This document shows positions 43,475 through 51,122 of a stretch of 56,484 nt of DNA, in pieces. The notes beneath the pieces were generated by a model. That model saw only the letters and a program-made list of their open reading frames with translations. It searched no databases and was not told the DNA's origin. Source of the DNA: Minisyncoccota bacterium (GTDB lineage Bacteria > Patescibacteriota > Minisyncoccia > Moranbacterales > GCA-2747515); the NCBI GenBank assembly GCA_937936355.1, contig CALDDM010000030.1, positions 1-56,484 on the forward strand, in the 5' to 3' direction. The position numbers and the translations under genes are program-made. How positions within the stretch are numbered: the stretch's first letter is position 1; the number at the start of each line of letters is the position of its first letter.

Positions 43475-46132
43475 ATGAAACATGCGTTTCCTGCTGGGAG
43501 ATTACTCCTTATCCTTTTTTTGGTGTGTACTGTAGTAGCGCTAGCCATCGGCCGGTTTCCACTGGGTGGACCAGTTGCAACATGGCTTGATGAGCTCGAT
43601 GTCAATCTTGGTCTCGACCTGCGAGGCGGATTTCATCTTGAATATGAAGTAGATCTCACAAAGGTTGATCCAGCAGCGCATGAAGACGCCCTCAATGCAG
43701 TGCAGGCAGTTATTGAACGTCGAGTAAACGCATTTGGCGTAGGAGAGCCAATCGTGCAAATTGCACGTCGTGGAACTGACCGTTTTCTCATCGTGGAGCT
43801 CCCTGGGATCAAGGACGTGGAGCAAGCAAAGCAAATTATCAAAGAAACACCTGCTCTTGAGTTTCGTGAAGAGCGGACGACACAAGAAATAGACGCATAT
43901 TTTGAGCCGCTCAATGTAGAGGTACGCGAAGGAGCACAAGCAGCCCTCGCGCGCATCACTAATGGAGAAGACTTCACAGAGGTTCAAAAAGAGGTAGATC
44001 CCTTTGCTGCGCTCAACTTGCAGGGCGGTGATGATCAGCAGCAAGAACCAGAGGTCCAATATGCAGCCAAGGGTGAGCTCGTTGGTGCACCAGCAATCGA
44101 AGCTGTGCTTTTTGATAACAATGTGGCACAAGGAGCGGTATACAACGAGATCGTTGAATCAGAAGTGGCATACCACATTGTACGCAAAGCAGATACACGA
44201 CAAAGTATTCCCGAAGCTGCGGAGGGCGAGGAGGTTGGCGATCCAGTGCAGGAGGTGGGCTACGAACTGATCACATTTATAAAACAGTCACAGCGCACCG
44301 ATCCAGGCGCAATCTACAAGGCAACAGAATTAACAGGGGAATTCCTCGACCGAGCTGAGGTGACGTATTCAGACATAGGAGTCACACGACCAGAGGTTTC
44401 AATCTTTTTCAACCCGCAGGGGGCTGAGATGTTTAGTGAGTTGACCAAGCGTAGCGTAGGAAAGACAATTGCGATTGCTGTAGATGATCAAATTGTTAGT
44501 GCGCCAAGTGTCTCTCAGGCATTGCACGGTGGTCAAGCACAGATTACAGGTAACTTTTCTCTTGAAGAGGCAACAAGGCTAGCTGGCAGGCTCAATGAAG
44601 GTGCGCTACCTGTTCCCATTGAGCTCGTGTCACAAGAGAGTGTAGACGCTTCTTTGGGTGCAAAGGCGCTGACAGTCAGTCTGAAAGCGGGTTTCATTGG
44701 TCTGCTTGCGGTGATGTTGTACATGCTTTTCTACTATCGCATACTCGGATTAGTTGCAGCGCTAGCAATAGCGTTCTATGCTGGAGCAATCATTGCGATC
44801 ATGAAGCTTTCAAGTGTGCTACCAGCAGGTCTCTCGATCACACTGACACTCTCAGGCATTGCGGGACTTATCCTATCAATTGGTATGGCTGTCGATGCTA
44901 ATATTCTGATCTTTGAAAGAATTCGTGAAGAATTACGTAGGGGACGCAGATTTGCACATGCACTTGAGGAAGGCTTTAAACGTGCGTGGTCCGCAATTCT
45001 TGATGGTAACATCTCGACAATCATTACGTGTTTAATCCTCATGATCATTGGGACTGGGTTCGTAAAAGGCTTTGCGATTATTCTGATCATCGGTGTTATT
45101 GTCTCACTCTTCACAGCCGTCTTCTTGGTTCGTATGGTGCTGCGTATGTTTGGTCCGCGGTTATTTGAAAAGTACCCAGAGCTGATTGGTGGAACATCCA
45201 CAGAAAAGCGCACAAAGATATTTGAAATCATTGGAAAAAGGGGTGTGACGTATGTACTCTCTGGCATCTTGATGCTGATGAGTGTGGGGGCTGTTGCACT
45301 TTTTGGACTCAAGCCAGGAATTGACTTTACGGGTGGTACGCTCATCAAGGTGCAAGCAAGCACTGGAACAACTATCACAAAAGATGCGCTATGCAAAAAC
45401 TTGCCAGAAAATATCTGTGCACAAAGCTTCACAGTTCAGAAGTCTGAAGACGACACATACAACATTCGGTATGTTGCCTCGACGGAAGAGCACAACCAGC
45501 AAGTTCGTGATGCTCTGGCAAGTATTGATCCTGAGGTAAAGGAGTTAAGTGCCGCCTTTGTGGGATCAAAGATCTCAGATCAGCTCAGAGGAAATGCCTT
45601 AACAGCTATATTGCTTGTTGTTGCGATGATCCTTATTTACATCGCCTATGCATTCCGTAAAATTTCTTTCCCAGTATCATCATGGAGCTATGGATTTACA
45701 GCTGTGGTGGCGCTCATCCATGACATCATGATAGTCCTTGGCCTCTTTGCAATTTTTGGAAGGTTTGCAGGCGTTGAAGTGGGTATTCCATTTATAGCTG
45801 CTCTTTTGACGATTCTTGGGTACTCTGTCAATGACACAATCGTCGTTTACGATCGTGTACGTGAGAACATTCTCAGAACCAAAAACACTGACCAGTTCGA
45901 GGCGATTCTCAATCAATCAATTAGCGAAACGCTGGCGCGGTCTTTCAACACGTCGTTGACAGTTGTCGTTGTGCTTGTTGCGATGATTATGTGGGGCTCA
46001 AGTTCACTAGTGTGGTTTAGTGTTGCACTTCTGATTGGTGTGGTCGCAGGAACATACTCATCAATTTTCGTTGCAACTGCACTCGTAGCAACGATCTATC
46101 AGTACAAAAAAGCAAAAGGCCTCATCAAATAG
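43475..46132 (+). CDS. secDF: Fused SecD-SecF protein export subunit with parvulin-like insert
   Basis: 885 residues. SecD half: first helix (LLILFLVCTVVALAIG), LGLDLRGGFHLEYEV, P1 domain with IERRVNAFGVGEPIVQ and IVELPGIKDVEQAKQII. SecF half: FGLKPGIDFTGGTLIKV and GYSVNDTIVVYDRVRENI. Between them are the SecD helices (GMAVDANILIFERIREEL). The fused form uses the proton motive force to pull preproteins out of SecYEG. Residues about 148-240 do not belong to SecD and resemble a PpiC/parvulin rotamase core (NGEDFTEVQKE, KGELVGAPAIEAVLF, EVAYHIVRKAD). This adds a folding module to the export motor. Confidence 0.93.
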   Translation: MKHAFPAGRLLLILFLVCTVVALAIGRFPLGGPVATWLDELDVNLGLDLRGGFHLEYEVDLTKVDPAAHEDALNAVQAVIERRVNAFGVGEPIVQIARRGTDRFLIVELPGIKDVEQAKQIIKETPALEFREERTTQEIDAYFEPLNVEVREGAQAALARITNGEDFTEVQKEVDPFAALNLQGGDDQQQEPEVQYAAKGELVGAPAIEAVLFDNNVAQGAVYNEIVESEVAYHIVRKADTRQSIPEAAEGEEVGDPVQEVGYELITFIKQSQRTDPGAIYKATELTGEFLDRAEVTYSDIGVTRPEVSIFFNPQGAEMFSELTKRSVGKTIAIAVDDQIVSAPSVSQALHGGQAQITGNFSLEEATRLAGRLNEGALPVPIELVSQESVDASLGAKALTVSLKAGFIGLLAVMLYMLFYYRILGLVAALAIAFYAGAIIAIMKLSSVLPAGLSITLTLSGIAGLILSIGMAVDANILIFERIREELRRGRRFAHALEEGFKRAWSAILDGNISTIITCLILMIIGTGFVKGFAIILIIGVIVSLFTAVFLVRMVLRMFGPRLFEKYPELIGGTSTEKRTKIFEIIGKRGVTYVLSGILMLMSVGAVALFGLKPGIDFTGGTLIKVQASTGTTITKDALCKNLPENICAQSFTVQKSEDDTYNIRYVASTEEHNQQVRDALASIDPEVKELSAAFVGSKISDQLRGNALTAILLVVAMILIYIAYAFRKISFPVSSWSYGFTAVVALIHDIMIVLGLFAIFGRFAGVEVGIPFIAALLTILGYSVNDTIVVYDRVRENILRTKNTDQFEAILNQSISETLARSFNTSLTVVVVLVAMIMWGSSSLVWFSVALLIGVVAGTYSSIFVATALVATIYQYKKAKGLIK

Positions 46133-46181
46133 GGCTAAGTTCAGGAGATAAAGTGACACAGATATACATTAAAAATGATCT

Positions 46182-46583
46182 ATGCTAGGAAAGTTATTCA
46201 AGAAAAAAGAAGAAAAAGAACAAGAGAAATTTGAAAAAGAGCTCGCAAAGCAAGAGGTTTCACAAAAATCAGTAGACGATGCGCAGAAAATGCTCGGCGG
46301 GGAAATGCCGGAGATTACTGATGAAATGATTGATCAAATGCTCGAAGGTTCTATACCAGGAATGCCAAAACTCGGCGCGATGCAAAAAATGGCACTCAAA
46401 GGCATCAAGAAAATGGACCCAAAGAAAAGAAAGGAACTCTTTGCACAAGCGATGGGTAAAGTGGCCTCAGGAGATGGCGAATCAAAAGAAGAGATGCTCG
46501 CGCAAATAGAGGAGATGCGTGCAGCAGGACAACTAAATTCAAAGCAATATAAAATTGCCAAGAAACGCCTTGGAATTAAGTAG
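46182..46583 (+). CDS. Small charged hypothetical protein
   Basis: 133 residues, rich in Lys, Glu and Met, with no signal or membrane segment. The N-terminus is a charged coiled-coil-like stretch (KKKEEKEQEKFEKELAKQE). The centre has an acidic EMPEITDEMIDQMLEGSIPG and repeated KM motifs, and the end LNSKQYKIAKKRLGIK looks like a short oligomerisation tail (SHOCT-like). It follows secDF by 49 bp and may be co-transcribed. Unrecognised, but the composition and clean frame indicate a real gene. Confidence 0.7.
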   Translation: MLGKLFKKKEEKEQEKFEKELAKQEVSQKSVDDAQKMLGGEMPEITDEMIDQMLEGSIPGMPKLGAMQKMALKGIKKMDPKKRKELFAQAMGKVASGDGESKEEMLAQIEEMRAAGQLNSKQYKIAKKRLGIK

Positions 46584-46730
46584 ATCTTGCATGTGCGCAG
46601 AACATGAAGATATGTAATGCACAACAAGAGCGAAGCTGGCAGTTGCAGTATATAATTACAGAGAACACTTGCATTGTTTTTGATGGTGTTGTATGATAGA
46701 TCGTTATTATAATATGTATACATTACCACT

Positions 46731-47198
46731 ATGAAAAACATAATTATGCTTCCTGGGCTACTTTTTGTGGTCATACTGCTCGCAGGTTGTGGCTTATGGA
46801 GCCGTGATGAAGTTGTAGAGTCTGGGGAAGTGCAAGAAGTTGTCGTCGGCACAACCAGTCCAGAGACCATGGAGCAGGAGCGAGATTTCTTTGGTCGCCC
46901 AATGACAGATCAGGGGAGTATGCCAAATATGGAGCGTGAGGTACTGGAAAACGAAATGGAGCGAGAGCAGTCAGGTGAGGGGGAGCGGGAAGAGGAGTTA
47001 AACCGCATCGATAAGACACAGGAGATCGTGCGGGCTATTACAGAGCAAGATCCGTCTACGGCGCCACAGCCAGCCCAACAGCAAGCACAAGAAAAACCAC
47101 GTGTTTCACCGGTGACAGGACCAGCAATTCCAGAAAATGAAATGCGCAAAATCCTCAATGACGAGCTAATTGCAAATGGTCAAAGTCCGCGCTACTAA
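46731..47198 (+). CDS. Hypothetical lipoprotein
   Basis: 155 residues. MLPGLLFVVILLAGC is a lipoprotein signal with lipobox LAGC. The mature protein is almost entirely Glu/Gln-rich and probably disordered or helical (MEREVLENEMEREQSGEGER), ending with a conserved-looking NEMRKILNDELIANGQSPRY segment. No Cys after the lipidated one. A TATAAT sits 18 bp before the ATG. It is likely anchored on the outer face of the cytoplasmic membrane. Function unknown. Confidence 0.7.
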   Translation: MKNIIMLPGLLFVVILLAGCGLWSRDEVVESGEVQEVVVGTTSPETMEQERDFFGRPMTDQGSMPNMEREVLENEMEREQSGEGEREEELNRIDKTQEIVRAITEQDPSTAPQPAQQQAQEKPRVSPVTGPAIPENEMRKILNDELIANGQSPRY

Positions 47199-47220
47199 GT
47201 TGAAGTAGTTCAAGAGAACA

Positions 47221-47267
47221 TTGAATGGTCGTGGGAAATCGAGTATACTCATTGTATGCTCGATTTC
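47221..47267 (+). promoter_or_regulatory. Promoter overlapped by a long inverted repeat, upstream of murA
   Basis: TTGAAT, 17 bp, TATACT (47221-47249). The -10 lies inside an inverted repeat GAAATCGAGTATAC-TCATT-GTATGCTCGATTTC (47235-47267): 14 bp arms with one G-T pair. The repeat could be a repressor operator or an RNA hairpin at the start of the transcript. murA begins about 150 bp downstream. Confidence 0.55.
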
Positions 47268-47408
47268 ATTATATGTGACGGGATTCAGTGTGTGAGTCTC
47301 TCAAAGAGCTTCAGGAAGTGACATCAATCTAAGCATGCTCATGTGCGTCCAACGCGTAAGGGCGTCTGTGATGGGATAGAGCGTAAGTACAAAAACATAA
47401 TCATTACT

Positions 47409-48716
47409 ATGCAAAATTTTGTTATACAGGGAGGGAAGAAATTATCTGGTACGATCACGGTAAACACATCAAAAAATGCTGCTGTAGCATTACTTGCAGC
47501 AAGTGTCATGAACCACGGCACGACACGATTAAAAAACATGCCACACATCGAAGAGGTAAACAGATGGGTTGAGGTGCTCGAAAGTGTAGGGATGGACATG
47601 CAATGGAAAGGAAGAGATCTAACGATTACGCCACCAAAAGAGATAGATATAAATGCAATAGACCGCAATGCGGCAGGAAAGACAAGGAGTGTGATCTTGT
47701 TGTGCGGAGCACTAGCAGGGTCGCTCAAGGAGTTTGCATTGCCGCAAGTTGGTGGGTGTCGTCTGGGTGCAAGGAGTATAGGTCCACACGCACAGGCAAT
47801 CGAGTCATTTGGGGTCACGCTCAAAGCAAGGGCGCACTCATTGGACATTGCACGAAAAGGTGCTCTAAAGAGTCCTGGCCGATTTGCTCTCAGTGAGTCA
47901 GGAGATACAGTCACAGAAAATGCGCTCTTTGTAGCGGCGCAGACAAAAGGCGTTACGGAGATACGATTTGCCAGTGCTAATTACATGGTGCAGGATGTCT
48001 GTTACTTTCTCAAGGCGTGTGGTGTAAAGATAGAAGGGATAGGAACAACAACACTTCGCGTTCATGGTATTGGTATAATAAATAAAGATGTCACATACAC
48101 CCTTTCTGAAGATCCGATCGAGGCAATGTTTTTTATTGCAGTTGCAATTGCAACAGGGAGCTCATTCACGATTGCAAGGTGTCCATATGACTTTATCGAG
48201 CTTGAGTTAACGAAGTTGCGTATGATGGGACTTGAGTATAAGATGGGTGATTTTTACAAAGCGCACAATAAGGCGACAACGCTTGTTGATATTACAATAG
48301 AAAAATCACGGCTCAAGGCACTTCCAGATAAGATTGAGGAGCGACCATTTCCTGGAATAAATATGGACAACCTGCCATTTTTTGCAGTGATCGCTGCAAA
48401 GGCGCGAGGCACGACATTGTTACATGATTGGGCCTATGAGAATAGGGCGATCTATTTTACAGAGCTATCCAAATTGGGTGCAAACGTGAAGTTACTTGAT
48501 CAGCACCGCGTCGAAGTGACAGGTCCGACAAAATTGAGTAGCGCAAAAATGAGCTGTCCTCCAGCATTGAGGCCTGGAGCAGTTCTGCTTGTCGCAATGT
48601 TGGGAGCGCGCGGAGAATCAGTGCTCAAAGACGTCTATATGATTAATAGGGGTTATGAAAATCTTGCGCAGCGATTACAAAGCATTGGAGCAAGCATAGA
48701 GATGAAAGAGGTGTGA
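47409..48716 (+). CDS. murA: UDP-N-acetylglucosamine 1-carboxyvinyltransferase
   Basis: First committed step of peptidoglycan synthesis, transferring enolpyruvate from PEP to UDP-GlcNAc. N-terminal VNTSKNAAVALLAASV contains the catalytic Lys. The PEP-binding Cys is in the loop GGCRLGARSIGPHAQAIESF, so fosfomycin sensitivity is expected. The end has LRPGAVLLVAMLGARGES and DVYMINRGYENLAQRLQSIG. From ATG 47409 it is 435 residues, full length. The upstream part of the track ORF lies in the leader and has no family match. With murD at 11.7 kb it shows that this cell makes its own peptidoglycan precursors. Confidence 0.93.
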   Translation: MQNFVIQGGKKLSGTITVNTSKNAAVALLAASVMNHGTTRLKNMPHIEEVNRWVEVLESVGMDMQWKGRDLTITPPKEIDINAIDRNAAGKTRSVILLCGALAGSLKEFALPQVGGCRLGARSIGPHAQAIESFGVTLKARAHSLDIARKGALKSPGRFALSESGDTVTENALFVAAQTKGVTEIRFASANYMVQDVCYFLKACGVKIEGIGTTTLRVHGIGIINKDVTYTLSEDPIEAMFFIAVAIATGSSFTIARCPYDFIELELTKLRMMGLEYKMGDFYKAHNKATTLVDITIEKSRLKALPDKIEERPFPGINMDNLPFFAVIAAKARGTTLLHDWAYENRAIYFTELSKLGANVKLLDQHRVEVTGPTKLSSAKMSCPPALRPGAVLLVAMLGARGESVLKDVYMINRGYENLAQRLQSIGASIEMKEV

Positions 48717-48791
48717 GATGATGTGATAGAGGAAGATGTGCAATAGCAACCACTGGTGCGCACATATGCTCATAATACTGACACAGATTAT

Positions 48792-49805
48792 ATGGAGTTT
48801 TTGCGACAGCGAATTGGAATAGACCTGGGTACGGCAAATACCCTTGTCTTTGTGCCGGGAAAAGGTGTTGTGACGAGCGAGCCGTCAGTAGTTGCTGTGT
48901 CGACAGCACAAAATGAAGTGCTCGCTGTAGGTGATGAGGCAAAAGCCATGATCGGACGTACGCCAGAAGATATAACAGTCTTCAGGCCACTTAAAGATGG
49001 TGTGATTGCAGATTTTCGTATTACGGAAGCAATGCTAAAATACTTTATTACAAAAGTTTGTGGTCGTCTGCGATTCGGTAGGCCAGATGTAATGATCTCG
49101 ATACCTGCAGGTATTACAAGTACAGAGCGCAGGGCGGTAATAGATGCAGCTGTAAAAGCTGGTGCAAAAGAAGTATACATCGTCAAAGAGCCGGTACTCG
49201 CAGCGGTAGGGGCGGGTATCCCAATTCACGATGCGCATGGTAATATGATCATAGACATTGGGGGTGGTACAAGCGAGGTAGCAGTGATATCTCTTGGGAG
49301 TATAGTTGTCTGTCATAGCGCTCGTGTAGGAGGTGATAAGTTTGATAGTGCAATTGCTGACTATATCAAAAGGAAGTACTCACTTGCAATCGGGGATCGC
49401 ACAGCAGAAGAGATGAAAAAGGCAATCGGCAGCGCGCTGATCCAACAAACAAAAGAGGTGTATGAAGTTCATGGTCGTGACTTGATGGGAGGGATGCCGC
49501 GCACGGTTTCCGTCCATGCAAATGAAGTGACGGAAGCCTTGCAGGATGAGCTGCGAGAAATCATCCATGCAATCAAAAAAGTATTACGGGAAACACCACC
49601 AGAGCTTGCATCTGATATCATGGATAAAGGTATGATACTCTCAGGTGGCGGAGCTCTACTGCGCAACTTGGATCAGTTAATCATCCAAACAATTGGCGTA
49701 CCATGCTATCCGGCAGATGATCCTCTGAGGTGTGTGGTGCGCGGAACAGGTGAGATCCTCGACAATCTTGACCAGTACAAGCGTACTGTGTTTAGTAAGA
49801 AATAA
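48792..49805 (+). CDS. mreB: Rod-shape-determining protein MreB
   Basis: Bacterial actin that guides cell-wall synthesis along the cylinder. Nucleotide-binding motifs are RIGIDLGTANTLVFVPGKGV, GGGTSEVAVISLG and SGGGALLRNLDQLI. Other landmarks are PAGITSTERRAVIDAA, EPVLAAVGAGIPI and GGDKFDSAIADYIKRKY. 337 residues from ATG 48792, normal length. The position behind murA fits an envelope-growth cluster. mreC/mreD and rodA are not next to it. Confidence 0.95.
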   Translation: MEFLRQRIGIDLGTANTLVFVPGKGVVTSEPSVVAVSTAQNEVLAVGDEAKAMIGRTPEDITVFRPLKDGVIADFRITEAMLKYFITKVCGRLRFGRPDVMISIPAGITSTERRAVIDAAVKAGAKEVYIVKEPVLAAVGAGIPIHDAHGNMIIDIGGGTSEVAVISLGSIVVCHSARVGGDKFDSAIADYIKRKYSLAIGDRTAEEMKKAIGSALIQQTKEVYEVHGRDLMGGMPRTVSVHANEVTEALQDELREIIHAIKKVLRETPPELASDIMDKGMILSGGGALLRNLDQLIIQTIGVPCYPADDPLRCVVRGTGEILDNLDQYKRTVFSKK

Positions 49806-49828
49806 GTGGCACAAAATAAAGCGACAAC

Positions 49829-50953
49829 ATGAAGATAGCAATTGATGCATCGCCAGCAGCAAAACACCTTCGCACCGGTATAGAGGAATACTCATATCAA
49901 ATCATCAGATCAATGCGAGAGACACTCAAAGATCATGACGTGGTTCTTTTTGTGCGCCGCGGAACTGCTGCGAATATAGATTTTCGCTTACCAGATCGGT
50001 GGAGAGTTAAAGAGATATGGAGTCCAATTCTATGGACGTATGGACGACTATCGATTGCAATGTTTTTTGGTCGTTTTGACAGGCTTTTTGTGCCAGGGCA
50101 TATCGTGCCACCAATACATCCTGATGGCACGGTATCAGTTGTGCATGGACTTGAGTACGAGGTAACGCCAGACGCATTCACCAAATCAGAGCATCATCGT
50201 ATGCGTTTTGGTGTGCAAAAATCTTGTAAATGGTCGCGATACGTCATCTGTGTTTCCAACAACACCAAATCCGACTTGATGAGGCTCTATGATATACCAC
50301 AGAGAAAAATCAGAGTCATTTATGAAGGCGTCAATGCACCAATCAAGATGGATGCAAATATCGCACATGCAGCACTGGCAAAATTTAAACTCGCAAGAGG
50401 TGAATATCTCTTTTTTGTTGGTCGGATCGAATCACGTAAGAACATCATAGGCATCCTCAAGGCGTTTGAAGTGCTCAAGGGGCACTTTGCAATCCCGCAC
50501 AAACTAGTTCTTGCAGGCAAGGAGGGAAACGGATGGGAAGAAATTTTAAGAGCAATTAACACGCATCCAAACAAAAAAGACATAATTGTTACAGGTTTTG
50601 TATCAACCGAAGAGAAATGGGCGCTCTTGGATGGAGCAAGTGTCTTTCTTTTCCCAACGCTGTATGAGGGATTTGGTCTGCCTGTACTAGAAGCGCAGCA
50701 AATAGGTGTGCCAGTTATCACATCTAATACGTCAGCATTACAAGAGATCGCCAAAGCACCAGGCGAAGAACAGAGTGCAATACTCGTAAACCCAGAAAAT
50801 CCAACAGAGATCGCAGAATCAACGCAGACACTTCTCACAGATCAAAAAGAGCGAGATGGTGTCATCGCAAAAGGATTGCGCAATACACAGAGATTCTCAT
50901 GGGAGAGGGCTGCAAAGCTCACGACCAAAGTGATTCTTGCAGGTCCTAAGTAG
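49829..50953 (+). CDS. Glycosyltransferase family 4 (GT-B)
   Basis: 374 residues. The N-terminal acceptor domain begins MKIAIDASPAAKHLRTGIEE. The C-terminal donor domain has EYLFFVGRIESRKNIIGILK, KKDIIVTGFVSTEEKWALLD and FLFPTLYEGFGLPVLEAQQI, the EX7E-type nucleotide-sugar site of GT4 (mannosyl- or similar transferases). No membrane segment. The sugar cannot be named. It is the last chromosomal gene before tRNA-Glu and the integrated element. Confidence 0.9.
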   Translation: MKIAIDASPAAKHLRTGIEEYSYQIIRSMRETLKDHDVVLFVRRGTAANIDFRLPDRWRVKEIWSPILWTYGRLSIAMFFGRFDRLFVPGHIVPPIHPDGTVSVVHGLEYEVTPDAFTKSEHHRMRFGVQKSCKWSRYVICVSNNTKSDLMRLYDIPQRKIRVIYEGVNAPIKMDANIAHAALAKFKLARGEYLFFVGRIESRKNIIGILKAFEVLKGHFAIPHKLVLAGKEGNGWEEILRAINTHPNKKDIIVTGFVSTEEKWALLDGASVFLFPTLYEGFGLPVLEAQQIGVPVITSNTSALQEIAKAPGEEQSAILVNPENPTEIAESTQTLLTDQKERDGVIAKGLRNTQRFSWERAAKLTTKVILAGPK

Positions 50954-50989
50954 TGTAACAGCAATCTAAGTAGGTATCACTGGAACATC

Positions 50990-51018
50990 TTTACAGCGAT
51001 CGGTAAACATGATAAAAT
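50990..51018 (+). promoter_or_regulatory. Predicted promoter of tRNA-Glu
   Basis: TTTACA, 17 bp, TAAAAT, 33 bp before the tRNA. It lies on the chromosomal side, so the tRNA stays expressed after integration. Confidence 0.65.
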
Positions 51019-51050
51019 CTTCTTTGTACATATTTTCAGACTAAAAATAC

Positions 51051-51122
51051 GGTCCCATCGTCTAGCGGCTAGGACATCAGGTTCTCATCCTGAAAACCGG
51101 AGTTCGATTCTCCGTGGGATCA
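51051..51122 (+). tRNA. tRNA-Glu (anticodon CTC)
   Basis: Acceptor GGTCCCA/TGGGATC, D arm TCTAGCGGCTAGGA, anticodon loop TTCTCAT (CTC) and T arm GGAGTTCGATTCTCC. Discriminator A, CCA not encoded. Its 3' half overlaps the 3' end of the serine recombinase gene on the other strand, marking it as the integration target. Confidence 0.95.
51085..51122. other. Probable attachment-site core (attL) inside tRNA-Glu
   Basis: The last 13 codons of the recombinase (VIPRRIELRFSG and stop) are read from the antisense strand of the tRNA, with the stop in the anticodon loop. Integration at the 3' half of a tRNA that regenerates the gene is a common strategy. The second copy (attR) should lie beyond the right edge, and no repeat of this sequence is seen up to 56484. 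Confidence 0.6.

Noticed and set aside
43541-44131. 196-residue minus-strand ORF over secDF
   Set aside because: It lies entirely antisense to conserved SecD sequence and has no start signals. It is a shadow.
1-50953. Recoded UGA (genetic code 25)
   Set aside because: UGA ends glyA, pyrH and other genes at the family-expected C-terminus, and no in-frame UGA-to-Gly is needed in any gene.
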